Assembly: GCA_963971535.1 (NCBI GenBank)
Contig: OZ020598.1
Location: 99,507,674 to 99,571,673 of the forward strand
Direction: 5' to 3'
Origin: Notolepis coatsorum
Lineage: Eukaryota > Chordata > Actinopteri > Aulopiformes > Paralepididae
DNA length: 64,000 bases
Positions 21,015-31,074 of this stretch are shown here, piece after piece (the first letter of the stretch is position 1; each line of letters starts with the position of its first letter). The notes beneath the pieces are model-generated. The model ran no database searches, was not told the DNA's origin, and was given only the letters and a program-made list of their open reading frames with translations. A program made the translations under genes and the position numbers.

Positions 21015-21305
21015 TTGAAGAGAGAGAGATAGATAGAGCATGTCTGTGTGTGTTAGAAAGAGAGAGATAGAGAGAGAGCATGTCTGTTTGTGTGTGTGTG
21101 TTAGAGAGAGAGCATGTATATGTGTGTTAGAAAGAGAGAGAAATATAGAGAGAGAGCATGTCATTTTGTGTGTTAGAGAGAGATATAGAGCATGTCTGTG
21201 TGTGTTAGAAAGAGAGAGAGAGAGAGAGAGCATGTGTGTTTGTGTGTTAGAGAGAGAGAGCATGTCTGTGTGTGTGTGTTAGAGAGAGAGCATGTATGAG
21301 AGAGA
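21015..21305. repeat. (GA)n/(TG)n minisatellite
   Basis: Alternating GAGAGAGA and TGTGTGTG blocks with recurring AGAGAGAGCATGTCTGTGTG units of roughly 35-50 bp. Frames through it on either strand are artefacts of the repeat. Confidence 0.85.
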
Positions 21306-22446
21306 TAAGCAAAGATGAGCCCCTAAATGATATTCAACTTTTAATGGAAGAACAAAACAGAAGGAAAAGATAACTTCACAAAGGCAACATGAATATACAT
21401 AGATCCAAAAGGACAAAGATCAACACTTAAATCCAAAGAGAAGAGGGTCTATACCAGAGAAAACAAAGTAGCAAGGAGCCAATGGCCGACATCAGCTAAA
21501 TAGGCTAACTGCAAATAGAGTAGCCAGGTACTGACACCAGGCCACACACCGTTAGCTACTACAACAGCTAGCCGGCTTGTTTGGCTCAATATAACGTTAG
21601 CTAGCCGGCCCGCTTTGGCTCAATATAACATTAGCTACAACAGCTAGCCGGCCCGTTTGGCTCCCGAGAGAGAGAGAGAGAGAGAGAGATATATCCACGG
21701 CGGGAATAGAATAGAGTGCATTAAAAACTCACCAAACGTCCAAGAGGATGGAGACAACCGCGTGGAGTTGACGAAGTTCATCTGCCGAATGACCGTCCTC
21801 TTCATCTTGGCATAACAATGCTGCACGCGCTCTCTCTAGGTTAGCTAACGCTAGTTAGCCTTTAGCTAAGCTAGCTACTAGCCGACATCATCATGGCTAT
21901 CCCGACTGAACCACACGTTAGCACTCGATATTATAACGTAGCTAAAGCTAACTAGCTGTCCCTGCCTTTAGCTAAGCCGACATAGCTAGCCTGACTGAAC
22001 TGTCTAACATGCAACAACTTTCATCTTCAGTCCATCTGCCGAATGACCGTCCTCTTCCTCTTGGCTGGCATAACTAAGCATAACCTCCAAAGCTGCACGC
22101 GCGAAATAGTCAAACGCAGCTGACGCACGCCGGCGTACACATGATGTAACCCCTCCCTTCGTTGAAACCAATAGTATGTCTGCTGCAGAGCCCCAGAGCT
22201 CCAATAGTGAGTATGTCTGCTGCAGAGCCAGGAACAAGTCACACACATTCTACAAACGTGTCTAATGTGAAATATATAAGCATATAAGCAAAACTAGATT
22301 TTAGGTCTGTGATGAAAAAGGGCCTCGCGGGAAGGGGGGCCTCGCAAAAAATAAAAAAAATTAAAAATTGTGCGCGGCCCCCCTTCCCGCGAGGCCATGT
22401 GCGACCGCACTGCTCGCACACCCCCTGAGGCGGCCCTGAGTACATG

Positions 22447-23010
22447 TACCTTGGAAGCTGGATCAGTGAAGGTGAAAGAGCTAACATGGACATTAAGAGA
22501 AGAACCGGAATTGCAAAGGGCGCATTCTGGAACCATAAAGAATTATTGAGAAGTTGGAAAACGAAGACCAGGATTTTGGAAACGTATGTTATGTCAGTCT
22601 TTTCATACGGAGCATAAGCATGGACGCTGAATGAAGAGGCAAAGAGGATGATAGACTCTTTTGAAATGTGGACGCTGAGGAAGATGCTGAAGATAACATG
22701 GAAGGATAAGATCAAGAATGAGGAGGTACTGAGAAGAGCGGATATGCAAGGAGGACAGCTGCTGGAGAGGTTGAAAAAGAGAAAGATGGAGTTGTGTTGT
22801 TCTGAGAGGATCCAGCGGGGAGATGTTCAAGAAGGCGGTGATGGGGAAGGTGGATGGAAAGAGAGGAAGTGGAAGACCAAGAAGAGGCTGGGTAGACGAC
22901 GTCTGTGATTGGAGCGGAGTGAGAGGCGGAGTCACAGAGTTGGAGAGAAGAAGTGGGGACAGAATGGGTTGGAGAGTGATAGGCAACCTTCGGAACGAAG
23001 AAGCCACCTA
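22447..23010 (+). pseudogene. RTE-like LINE C-terminal domain
   Basis: Reads YLGSWISEGERANMDIKRRT, then RTGIAKGAFWNHKELL, LETYVMSVFSYGA (stop at 22615) and AWTLNEEAKRMIDSFEMWTL. After a frame change near 22820 it reads GKRGSGRPRRGWVDDV and GWRVIGNLRNEEAT before the stop at 23011. GRPRR.WVDD and LRNEEAT are C-terminal hallmarks of RTE-related LINEs. It ends in short ATGATGATGTGATG repeats. At least one stop and one frameshift show it is dead. Confidence 0.75.
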
Positions 23011-23120
23011 ATGATGATGTGATGCGCCTGCAGCCACAGGAGCAAAGCTCGAGTGGCTTAGGCATCACAGAGTGGCAATATTCATGATATCCCACTGGTT
23101 CGAGTGTATTATTGCTTTTA

Positions 23121-23814
23121 TTTTTTTTTATCCACTTTTTCTCCCATTTTCTATATTTTCTCCCATCCCAATTTCGTATCATCCAATTCAACCCTCCCCT
23201 GTCACGAACGCTGTTTCTTGCCTCCCACAAGCCGGCTGCAATGTGGACTAAGTCATACATAGCACAAGTCCCCTACGGTACTTGAGGTAACAGCAGTCGC
23301 ATCTTTTCACCTGCGCAGCTCGATCTCTCAGTGGCGAGGAGTAACGCGTCGGAGGCTCACGCTGCCCCCGACACTTCCTGATTCTACTGCGCATGGTGGT
23401 GAACCTGTCTCCCTGGTGGTGAACCTGTCTCCCTGGTGGTGAACCTGTCTCTCTGGTGGTGAACCTGTCTCCCCCTGGTGGTGAACCTGTCTTTCTGGTG
23501 GTGAACCTGTCTCCCTAGTGGTGAACCTGTCTCCCTGGTGGTGAACCTGTCTCTCTGGTGGTGAACCTGTCTCCCTGGTGGTGAACCTGTCTCCCTGGTG
23601 GTGAACCTGTCTCCCTGGTGGTGAACCTGTAGGAGTCGCTGTCCACAACGCCCGATCCCCACCCATCAGTTTCCCACCCCCTAATACGGCCAATGTGTAT
23701 TAGTATGAACGACCAGCTAAACTGAAAGCAATGTGGAGCGCTGGGCTCGAACAGGCGAGCCCAGCATCTCTGCATTTGTGGCGAGCGCCTTGCCCACTAT
23801 GCCACGTAGCCGCC
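23121..23814 (-). mobile_element. tRNA-derived SINE, copy 2, enlarged by an internal minisatellite
   Basis: Perfect 20-bp duplication CGAGTGTATTATTGCTTTTA (23101-23120 and 23815-23834). On the minus strand the head reads GGCGGCTACGTGGCATAGTG with a B-box-like TTCGAGCCC region, and the body matches 732-1196. It is 230 bp longer than copy 1 because of the 20-bp tandem array at 23395-23632. Confidence 0.85.
23395..23632. repeat. 20-bp minisatellite inside the SINE
   Basis: Twelve units of GGTGGTGAACCTGTCTCCCT with few variants (CTCT, TTTC, CCCC). In SINE copy 1 the corresponding site carries a single related stretch (GGTCGGTTGGTGCGCCTG region in antisense). Frames with HHQGDRFTT repeats are artefacts. 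Confidence 0.9.
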
Positions 23815-23834
23815 CGAGTGTATTATTGCTTTTA

Positions 23835-25059
23835 TACAGCAAGTTGCACCATCGGAAAACATATAGGATGAATACAGACAATTCTAGGGTATTTTATATC
23901 GATTTCATTGAACTTGGCATAGAAAAATTGTTCATAGAGATGTCTCGTTGCTATGGAATTTCAAACGGAGTAGGCTATCAACAAGCTATCGAAAGTCGAA
24001 AAAAGTCATCAGCACCTCGGACAGTTCCGGGAGTTGGCCCAGTTCAATGCCCAGGCTGTTGAAGGATTAATTGCGGCTTTTCTCCAGCACGTCCAGCTCG
24101 TCTTTCATTGGATTGGCATGTATTTATACCACTACACATACATTATACATTATGTTTTGAAAGAGGTTAGCAATGGTTACAGGCAGCCATTGGAAGAAAG
24201 AGACCTGCATAAACTTGCAAGCAAGGCCTCTATTGTTTGGCAGAACATGCAGTAGCTTTGAAGAAACAAAAAGCCATAAAGTCAGGAGAATAATGGATTC
24301 CATATGCCGGCAGGTTAGGATTATGGCTGCCTTCATAACGCGCCTCGGCTAATTATGTTAGCATGGAGCGCTAACGTGCTTCTTCTAATGCAAACTGCCA
24401 GATTCACTGAGTCCTAACAGCTAGGCTTAATTACACAGAGAGAGAGGTCATACATCACCGTGATGGCAGTATTACTGCTACTGCTTATGCTATGTACTGT
24501 ACCTCACCTGCAGAAAGAGAGAGAGATCTTCCAGAGTCATCTGTTCCCTTCTCATCGATCTGAAATGGAGAAAGTTATGTTTAATATTAGTGTTTTAATT
24601 AGAATACAAGGTAACCTGAGTATCATGCTCTGTATAGGGGGGGAGGGGGTCCTCAGATACCCCCCTCCCCCACATACCCCCCCTCCCCCACACATACTGT
24701 ACACTCTTATACACACAAATGCATGTGCACGTACTGTACCACCCTTAGATCAATACTAGTGCATATCCATCAACATTACAACATGGCATTGACTGATTCA
24801 GACCATACACAGATCCATTAAGCCCACATGAACACATCAATGCAGGCGATCGATGCTGCGGGACCAAACATCTCCAAAGAGTCGGCTCTCCAGGAATAAA
24901 GAAAAATAAGCCTATTTTAATATTGACAGCCGTGCATTATTGAAAGAGCATTATCCAAAGTCCTTGGACATTTTTTTTTGTCTTACAGTAAGGCCGTGGA
25001 ATTTAAGGGAAAACCAACCTAAAATAGAATCGACATACAGCATGTTATTTCTATGATAA
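23835..25059. other. No recognised gene or element
   Basis: Mostly non-repetitive-looking sequence. Frames up to 109 codons (23733-24062) show no family I recognise. Low-complexity C/A tract CCCCCCTCCCCCACATACC near 24660. It may be genuine single-copy DNA or old repeat. Confidence 0.4.
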
Positions 25060-25076
25060 TGTACAGCTCAGTTTTT

Positions 25077-25555
25077 TTTGTTTTTTTAATCCTCTTCTTC
25101 TCCGGCTGATTTTCTATTTTTCTCCCCATCCCAATTTAGTCATTATGCCAATTCCCCTCCTCCCCTACCTGGTTGTTGTGCGCATGTTCCTCCTACTGGT
25201 CGGTACAAGGGAACCCTGAAGTCTACCACACGCTTCCTCCGACACATGTGGAGACAGCCAGTGGCTCTTTTTTCACCTGGCAGCGAGGACTCTCATTGGT
25301 GAAGCGTAACGCGTGGGAGGTCACGCTGCCTTCACAATATCCTGCCTTTCGCTGAGCAGGCACCCAGACCTGACCTGTAGGCGTCGCTGTCCACAACGCC
25401 AGATTACCACCCTCGACTTCCCTCCCGCTAACTCAGCCAAACGAGTTAGTATGACGACCAGCCCAAGCCGCAGGCAATGCTGACTCCGGGAGTCGAGACC
25501 GCAGCCTCTTGCATTGGTGACGAGCGCAATCTCCGCTACGCCATTCGACCGCCTT
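25077..25555 (-). mobile_element. tRNA-derived SINE, copy 3 (diverged subfamily)
   Basis: Flanked by TGTACAGCTCAGTTTT (25060-25075 and 25556-25571). Minus-strand head GGCGGTCGAATGGCGTAGCG with A-box- and B-box-like regions (GGTCTCGACTCCC), and a body with TACAGGT..GGT..TGCGC and CCCACGCGTTACGC blocks shared with the other copies. More diverged than copies 1, 2 and 4. Confidence 0.75.
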
Positions 25556-25665
25556 TGTACAGCTCAGTTTTGATTTGTGAATATGAAGTCACTCCTCAAA
25601 GGGATAGTTTGGATTTTTGGACGTGGTATGAAATACTTGCTAGCAGTGTAGTTGATCTTTATTTT

Positions 25666-25735
25666 TTATTTAACCTTTATTTAACCAGGAAAGTCACATT
25701 GAGATGAAACATCTCTTTTTCAAGTGAGACCTGGC
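25666..25735 (-). repeat. LINE/SINE 3' tail of the GGTTAAATAAA type
   Basis: Minus strand reads CTTGGCCAGGTCTCACTTG and ends TCCTGGTTAAATAAAGGTTA, a tail common to fish L2-related LINEs and their SINEs. A second copy is within 35461-35515. Confidence 0.6.
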
Positions 25736-25737
25736 CA

Positions 25738-26785
25738 AGTTTATAACCACTTAATAAACACACTCGTTTTTCAATCTCTCTTTCCTCTCTCGATAGTTGA
25801 TACCTCTCTCCATACCTCTCTTTTTGTGTCACAGGCCAGAGAGAGAAAGAGCCTACAGTGAAAACCTTATGAATATCAAATATGCAAGACAAGCTGCAGC
25901 GAAGGAATACAAAAGTTGAACATAAATAAATTTTTTTTTTTTTAAATAATTACACAAATACACTAAACAACCAATATCAGAGGCAACCTAGCAGGGCAGG
26001 CAGAAACAATAGCATCCAGTGATACATAGTCAGAGTTTCAGGTCATTCTAATGTCTATGATCTAATGTCTTTAGCTCACTCACGAGTCCTGTGGTTGGAG
26101 TTCTGGCCCGGTTCTGAGCAACCTGGGAAGCTGCCATGGGTTCATTATGTGGCAACTTGACACCTTCAGCTCCAGCATACAGAACGCTGAGGAGGCATCG
26201 ACATGTCCTGAGAATACAAGCGGCCAACATGGAATTCCTGGTAAATATCAATGAACGCTTGTTGCTCATTTGCATATTTATAGCTCCTTGCATTCTCAAC
26301 GAGGGTAAAGGTGTAGAGATGCTGCTGATCCGTTTGCAGTAGTTTATTGAACAATTTGGTGAGAAAAACATTAAAAAAACGTGTTATTCAATATAGAACA
26401 TCTCTAAGGGTTTGAAATACATCTGGAGGGGGTCCTTACTCCCTGAGAAGTGACACAATGTTTTCACACATTAATACTGGAATGCATAATACAGGGAGGA
26501 AGGAATGTACCGCGTGTGGGATTCATTAGCGTTATTGATCGCTGATCGGGAGTCCATGGGAGGAATCTATTGATTGATTACAGTAAGTGCAGTCTATTGA
26601 TTACTGGGGTACTTTAACATGGTTGATATTGACCTTTATAACCACTTAATAAACACGCTCGTTTTTCAATCTATTTCCTCTCTTGATAGTTGATACCTCT
26701 CTCCCTACCTCTCTCTTTTTGTGTCACAGGCCAGAGAGAGAGAGCCTACCGTGAAAACCTTATGAATATCAAGTATGCAAATGTG
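25738..26785. repeat. About 150-bp direct repeat pair
   Basis: 25738-25885 and 26636-26785 are near-identical, including TTTATAACCACTTAATAAAC and CTTATGAATATCAA. They lie 900 bp apart in the same orientation. The sequence between them has no recognised gene; frames at 26048-26371 overlap on both strands without a known domain. Confidence 0.75.
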
Positions 26786-26967
26786 GAGGGGGGAGGGGGG
26801 CAACATCCACAGAACAATTCAAACAGAAAATCAGACCTGACTTAAAAAGGGTATTTTTAACCTGAATCCTATCTTTTTGTTGTGAGGACATAGAACCTAC
26901 CAACGTGTTGTGTCTTGAAAACTCTGTTTCAAGTCAAATCAAGTTAATCAGCAGCAGGTAGCAAACT

Positions 26968-27418
26968 GTTACGATTCTGTTTCTTGACTACGGTCGGGAA
27001 CCTCCCACCTTCTCTGTCATCTGTCACTTGATTACTGTCACTTGTTTTCCCTGTCATTTAGTGCTGTCAATTAGGGGTTGGCTTCTGATTGGCTGTCACG
27101 GGGGTGTGTGTGGAATGTTGGTATTTGGTGGCTATATAACATTAATTTCCTCTGCTTGTCATTTGTCAGGCCTTCACTATAGGCGTTCGGAGATAACGCG
27201 GGCGGTTCCAGTTCGCATACGTCTGTCTCAAAGAGTCCTGCGTGTATCAACAACTGTGAATTTGGTGAATTTATGAATTTATTACTATCAAATGTAATAA
27301 TTGTGGAATATTACTATAATGAGCTGTATGTGTATGAACCAAGCATCCTTTGTGAAGCACTTTGGTTGACAAGTGTCATGTTTAAATGTGCTATATAAAT
27401 AAATTTGATTGACTGTTG
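26968..27418 (+). repeat. Probable retroelement 3' fragment with GCTATATAAATAAA tail
   Basis: Ends TAAATGTGCTATATAAATAA then ATTTGATTGA, a tail seen on many fish retroelements. Contains several TGTCA-T blocks near 27015-27070. Boundaries and class are not resolved; the 82-codon frame has no known domain. Confidence 0.4.
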
Positions 27419-28114
27419 TCTTATCTCACACATGTATGTGCATACACACACATCCAAGGTTAGCAATCACGAGGTGTCCCACCCCCTGCCTTCAGCCAAC
27501 AAGCCTATGAAACCACTTGCAGTGCCGGTAAATTAGTTTACGTCCGATTAGCATATTATTGTAATTAGCATATTACCCTTCGCCCCATTATCGCTTAACT
27601 CTAATGAACAGAGGCTAATTAGAAAATAATCCGTATTTTCTTAAATAAATGACCTCTGCACATAACGGTGGAATATGAGAGTTTAGGCAACAATGTGAGA
27701 ATGTGTTGTCAGATATATAAAAGATAGTCAGATAGAGAAAATCCACCATAAAACAATTTACATTACTTTACTTTTAGCAAGGAAGAAAAATACAGATTTC
27801 TTTTCAGACTGAATACTACTAGTACTACTACTGCTGTTACTACTACTACTACTGCTACTACTACTGCTGTTACTACTACTGCTACTACAACTACTACCAG
27901 TGTGCGAACCATACCATGGTCTTCGGGGGAGCTCATTATATTTGGGGGGGGATCAGCAGCGCTGCGCGTGCCTCACAGGGAGGACTTTACTGTGACACTT
28001 GCTGACATAGGCTATAGGAGTAACTGTTGACAGAATCCGGCTATAGGGCGACAATAATGTGGTCAAGAGGCATGGTTTCTATCTTTAGCCTTTAACTACA
28101 TGGCAGAGCAGCAG
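27418..28114. other. Anonymous sequence with a (TAC)n microsatellite
   Basis: No gene seen. A TACTACTAC/GCTGTTACTAC microsatellite spans about 27818-27897. Confidence 0.6.
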
Positions 28115-28145
28115 TTCTAGAGTTCTCCTCTCACTGAGAGGCGAA

Positions 28146-28484
28146 CTCTGCGAAGGCAACCATCCTTCCAGCAAACATACTCATGGTAGAGCACTTTAAA
28201 TGCCTTGGGATTGAAATATTCCCAACTGTTAACCAGACAGTAAAGTATAACTACTCCAGCTTTGGTGACAGGATTATGAAGGATTTTGACAGGTGGTCCA
28301 AATTAAAGAACTCATTACAGGCCTGTGCCTCAATAATTAAGATGAATGTTTTACCCAGAATAAATTTTATCAGCTCCATGCTACCGTTGTCTCCCCCTGT
28401 TGGTTACTGGCAAAAACTGGACTCTGCTGCATATAAATTCGTCTGGAATAACAAACGCCTACGCTTAAAGAGATCCACTGCACA
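28146..28484 (+). pseudogene. L1 ORF2 post-RT segment
   Basis: Blocks ILMVEHFKCLGIEIFPTVNQ, FGDRIMKDFDRWSKLKNSLQ and IKMNVLPRINFISSMLPL match the L1 at 58594-58800. This region lies between the RT palm and the C-terminus. A short difference (SPPVGYWQ) follows LPL. The match continues to KRSTAQ and is then lost at the palindrome (28465-28512). No stop within the segment. Confidence 0.75.
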
Positions 28485-28512
28485 GAGGAGTTTGTGCAGT
28501 GGATCTCTTTAA
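28465..28512. repeat. Perfect TTAA-bounded palindrome at a transposon insertion
   Basis: Arms of 20 bp, TTAAAGAGATCCACTGCACA (28465-28484) and its exact reverse complement (28493-28512), with an 8-bp spacer. The left arm is L1 sequence (compare 58855-58870); the right arm has no L1 counterpart in that orientation. The right arm's TTAA is the left target copy of the element at 28513. Confidence 0.9.
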
Positions 28513-29447
28513 CACTTTAACTGCCACACACGAGATATCTCGGGTTTATTTTTATGTGGTTGAAAGCCACTCACGAGATTTCTCTGATTTTTTTTTTCTT
28601 TTTTTTTAAGCGATCTGAAATCATATTGCATCACGCGAGCCTACCCGAGTATACACGAGGACCGCCGGAGATCATATGTGGAAAAAAGCACCCCGTATCG
28701 TCTTTCAGATGACATAAGGGATTTTGGAATGGACTCAATGAAAATGGATGGGGAAAAAAATCCGGTACTCCACATTTTCCAGTCCACTGATCCAGCCGGG
28801 GTTACCACAGTTCATTCTGGAGCCTCTGAGCCCTGCTGATCATGGAGTTCTACTGTATCGCGTTGGATCCATACACTTATCGATTTTTTTGAATGGTGAT
28901 CAGGAATTGGAATATACCAGTTCGATACCATCTGATGTCAGGTAAGGACTCTATGTTATCAGTGTTAGGATAATCAGACTAATTTTGATGAAGTTATAAG
29001 CTTTGTGAAATGGGCTCTTTCAGTTTCACTGTACAAGTCCGAGAGGAAATCAACGCGGCGATTATCCGTGCGCAGCCCGAATGTGCTTGCGTGCACGTAT
29101 AATATTGATCATCTAGCGTTTATTTGAAAACGATTCATAAAAAGGCAGACGAATATCAACGTTGTGGAATATTCCAGTAAAAGACGATTTTCATAGAATG
29201 GTCCAGAATGGGCTGTTTTTTATCTCAAAACGGGTGCTTTTCTAAATGCTCTGAAACGGAAATGACGCGATAAAAAAACAATCTGCCTTGACAGCACTGA
29301 CTGGAAAATAGTCTTTGATAATGCGATGGGCAGATTAGACACATAGCCATAATTTAAAACATAGATTAGGCGATATTAACGTTAACATTGGCGACGATGG
29401 TGGCATTCAGGGGGTAAAAAGGAAAACCCAGCGTGGCACTCAAAGTG
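28513..29447. mobile_element. TTAA element, family PB-A, copy 2
   Basis: TTAA at 28509-28512 and 29448-29451; ends CACTTTAACTGCC and CACTTTGAGTGCC (reverse complement). Contains the CGAGATATCTCGGG and CACTCACGAGATTTCTCTG blocks shared with 55221-56095. Non-coding. Confidence 0.8.
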
Positions 29448-29451
29448 TTAA

Positions 29452-29640
29452 GCTAGACTGGGGTTTAGCATTTCCAGACTTCAAGTATTATTTTCAAGCT
29501 TACTCTTTGAGACCTCTTATCACTTGGTTTGACGCTCAAGCAGCTGTGTCCTGGCGACCATTGGAGGAGAAGATGGTGTCCCCACATAGACTTCAAGATG
29601 TCGTGTATACCAACATTTCAATTAAGCAATGCAAATTATG
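29452..29640 (+). pseudogene. L1 ORF2 segment after the TTAA element
   Basis: Reads LDWGLAFPDFKYYFQAYSLR, PLITWFDAQAAVSWRPLEEK and QDVVYTNISIKQCKL before a TGA stop, colinear with 58880-59070 of the larger L1. After GPLITHV the sequence changes to 3' UTR type and poly-A. It is a short relic of the L1 C-terminal half. Confidence 0.75.
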
Positions 29641-29759
29641 ATTTGGCCCTCTGATCACACATGTGTCTTCAGATGTCTTTTATGTATTATTGTTACTTAT
29701 TGTGTTGTGAGTTGTGTTGTTTCTTGTTTGAAAAAAAAAGAAAAAAAAAGATTTGATAC

Positions 29760-30234
29760 AAAAAAAGGAAATAATATAATCCAAAACATCAACAGGGTAT
29801 GAGTCAATATTTACACATTAAACATGACCCTTGCAAATCCCTTCAATTTTTATTTGGAACAGGTTTCCTCATAGTGTCTGCTACCCTGTTGTCCGTTGGA
29901 CAGTAAACCAGTGTCATTCTTTCTTCTCTGATGACAGATCTGATGAGATGATATTTTCTATATTGACATGTTTACATCTATGTCGACACACTGGGTTCCT
30001 AGCAATCAAAATGGTTCCCTGGTTGCCCTCATAAACAACAGCCTTCATATATACACAGTGTCCATGTTGACCAGAAGCAACTCACTGACAATCGACAGTG
30101 TTATTAGACCCATAGCTATAATATAAGATATATTTTAAGCACTCGCAAATTTCGCAGTCTCCCCATTGATTAAAGCCCGGGCGTTCTAGCCAGAAGGTAG
30201 ACAACTCCTGGCGCTGATTGAGTTAATGTCGCAC
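29760..30234. other. Anonymous sequence and a PB-C end fragment
   Basis: 29760-30060 has no recognisable feature. 30065-30222 is antisense to the left half of PB-C copy 1 (shared AACTCACTGACAATCGAC and CCATAGCTATAATAT), ending at TTAA 30223-30226 with TTGGCGC-type terminus. Confidence 0.55.
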
Positions 30235-30300
30235 CAAATTACCAAATACAATTCCTTGTATGTGTAAACTACTTGGCAATAAAGACCTTTCTGATTCTGA
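30235..30300 (+). repeat. L2-type LINE/SINE 3' tail
   Basis: Contains TACTTGGCAATAAAGACCTT and a TTCTGATTCTGA end, the usual tail of fish L2-related retroelements. Confidence 0.6.
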
Positions 30301-30403
30301 TATAGAACATGCTTTAAATGTTTGAAATACATCTGGAGGGGATATTTAATAATATGTAAGTACACGTCGACCTGTAGGCCTAAACATGTCCTCCAAGCTT
30401 GAA

Positions 30404-30730
30404 TATATAGAAAAATAGCAGGGGGCTGAGAACACAGCCTTGGGGGGACCCGATGTTCAGGGTGATTGAGTTGGAGGTGTGTCCACCCACCCTGACCGCC
30501 TGGGGCCTGTCGGTCAGAAAGTCCAGGATCCAGACCCAGATCAATCAGCTTGTCAACCAGTCTGGTGGGGACTATGGTGTTGAAAGCTGAACTATAGTCA
30601 ATGAACAGCAATCTCACATGTCCCCCCTTCTGACTGTCAAGGTGAGAAAGGGTGTTGTGCAGTACCTGGGAGACGGCGTCGTCAGTGGACCTGTTTGTCC
30701 TGTATGCAAACTGCAATGGGTCCATGTTAC
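30404..30730 (-). pseudogene. Rex1-type LINE reverse transcriptase fragment
   Basis: Reads MDPLQFAYRTNRSTDDAVSQ, then [20 protein letters not shown] (motif A with catalytic Asp) and [10 protein letters not shown] frameshift follows; in another frame the antisense continues with the motif B region ([15 protein letters not shown]). The same family as 3313-4275 or a close relative. Both ends are truncated. Confidence 0.75.
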
Positions 30731-30764
30731 TGGGGAGGGAATGAATGAATGAAAACTTTTTAAA

Positions 30765-30890
30765 TGCATTGTTTTATATTTCTTATCAAGTACTCAAAAG
30801 CATAATTTTCCAGCCTCAGGATTTCAGGCTATTTTTGGATGGGCTCTGCCCATACTAGCAGAATGCTTTGAGTGACAGCCACAAAGAATG
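30765..30890. repeat. Unclassified dispersed repeat shared with 8880-8995
   Basis: Both copies contain TATCAAGTACTC.AAAGCA, GATTTC..GCT.TTTT and GGGCTC.GCCCAT with GAGTGACA. Too short to classify. Confidence 0.55.
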
Positions 30891-30939
30891 GATTGCACGG
30901 TGCAAGTTGCACCCTTACTTACAATTCATTATGAATTGA

Positions 30940-31072
30940 AATGGGGGACCCTGATGTAAACAAGACGAAAGTCTTTCTCTGGTCTGCATCCCCTTAACAA
31001 TTGTGCATTGAGCCGTACTGTATTGTACCCATTCTGCAATCTGTTAATAACATTTTCAATCAATCAATCTGC
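30940..31072 (+). repeat. 3' end of the (ATCA)n-tailed LINE
   Basis: Matches 15275-15415: GGGGGACCCTGATGTAAACA, CAGCATCCCCTTAACAATTG-like block, and TTTTCAATCAATCAATC tail. A heavily 5'-truncated copy. Confidence 0.8.
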
Positions 31073-31074
31073 GT

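Larger units (their letters stand above)
18578..21015 (+). pseudogene. L1/Tx1-like ORF2 C-terminus, split by a BED hAT
   Basis: Left piece (to 18855): TVTDP.LRRSLTRYRLSEHS-like block then GRHRQTWLPSEDRPTA. Right piece (20846-21015): DEVETELHFLTTCPLYQDIL. The join across the hAT reads RPTA-C-TQDEVETELHF in the correct order. Same family as 6124-7327, where the corresponding blocks are LTKYRLRVSTASLL and EPETELHLTKC. This is the Cys-containing C-terminal tail of the LINE protein. Frameshifts are present, so it is a fossil. Confidence 0.7.
17392..22438. mobile_element. hAT element, 5 kb, inserted in the RTE-like LINE
   Basis: Perfect 8-bp duplication AGTACATG (17384-17391 and 22439-22446) with terminal repeats CAGGGCCGCC at both ends. 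The right end has a strong palindrome of GCCTCGCGGGAAGGGGGGCC and its complement (22322-22400). Poly-C at 17443-17456. The interior is filled with other elements: a solo LTR (17632-18572), an L1/Tx1-like fragment (18578-21015) and a BED hAT (18856-20837). No transposase of its own was recognised. TCTGCCGAATGACCGTCCTC occurs twice (21781 and 22036). Confidence 0.85.
10742..23010 (+). mobile_element. RTE-like LINE spread over 12 kb by nested insertions
   Basis: Three coding pieces (10742-11286, 17109-17391, 22447-23010) join into one RT-to-C-terminus sequence when a TTAA element (11287-17104) and a hAT (17392-22438) are removed with one target duplication each. The joints read VLFN|MYSES and VKEYM|YLGSW. 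The 3' end is short ATGATGATG repeats, as in RTE-type LINEs. The 5' end is truncated at about 10742. Confidence 0.75.
28115..29757 (+). mobile_element. L1 LINE fragment interrupted by a TTAA element
   Basis: Coding at 28146-28484 and 29452-29640 aligns with 58555-59090 of the larger L1. The 3' end is A-rich (29730-29757). There is a large 3' deletion after GPLITHV, where the sequence passes straight to the 3' UTR. The TTAA element sits at 28513-29447. Confidence 0.75.

Noticed and set aside
20835..21282. SLSLSNTHTH- and REREHVCVC-type ORFs
   Set aside because: Translations of the GA/TG minisatellite.
23328..23693. ORFs with GDRFTTRETGSPP repeats
   Set aside because: Translation of the 20-bp SINE minisatellite.
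23835..28114. Exons of a host gene
   Set aside because: I looked for conserved domains or convincing exon-intron patterns in the longest repeat-poor stretch and found none; absence cannot be proven without a protein search.
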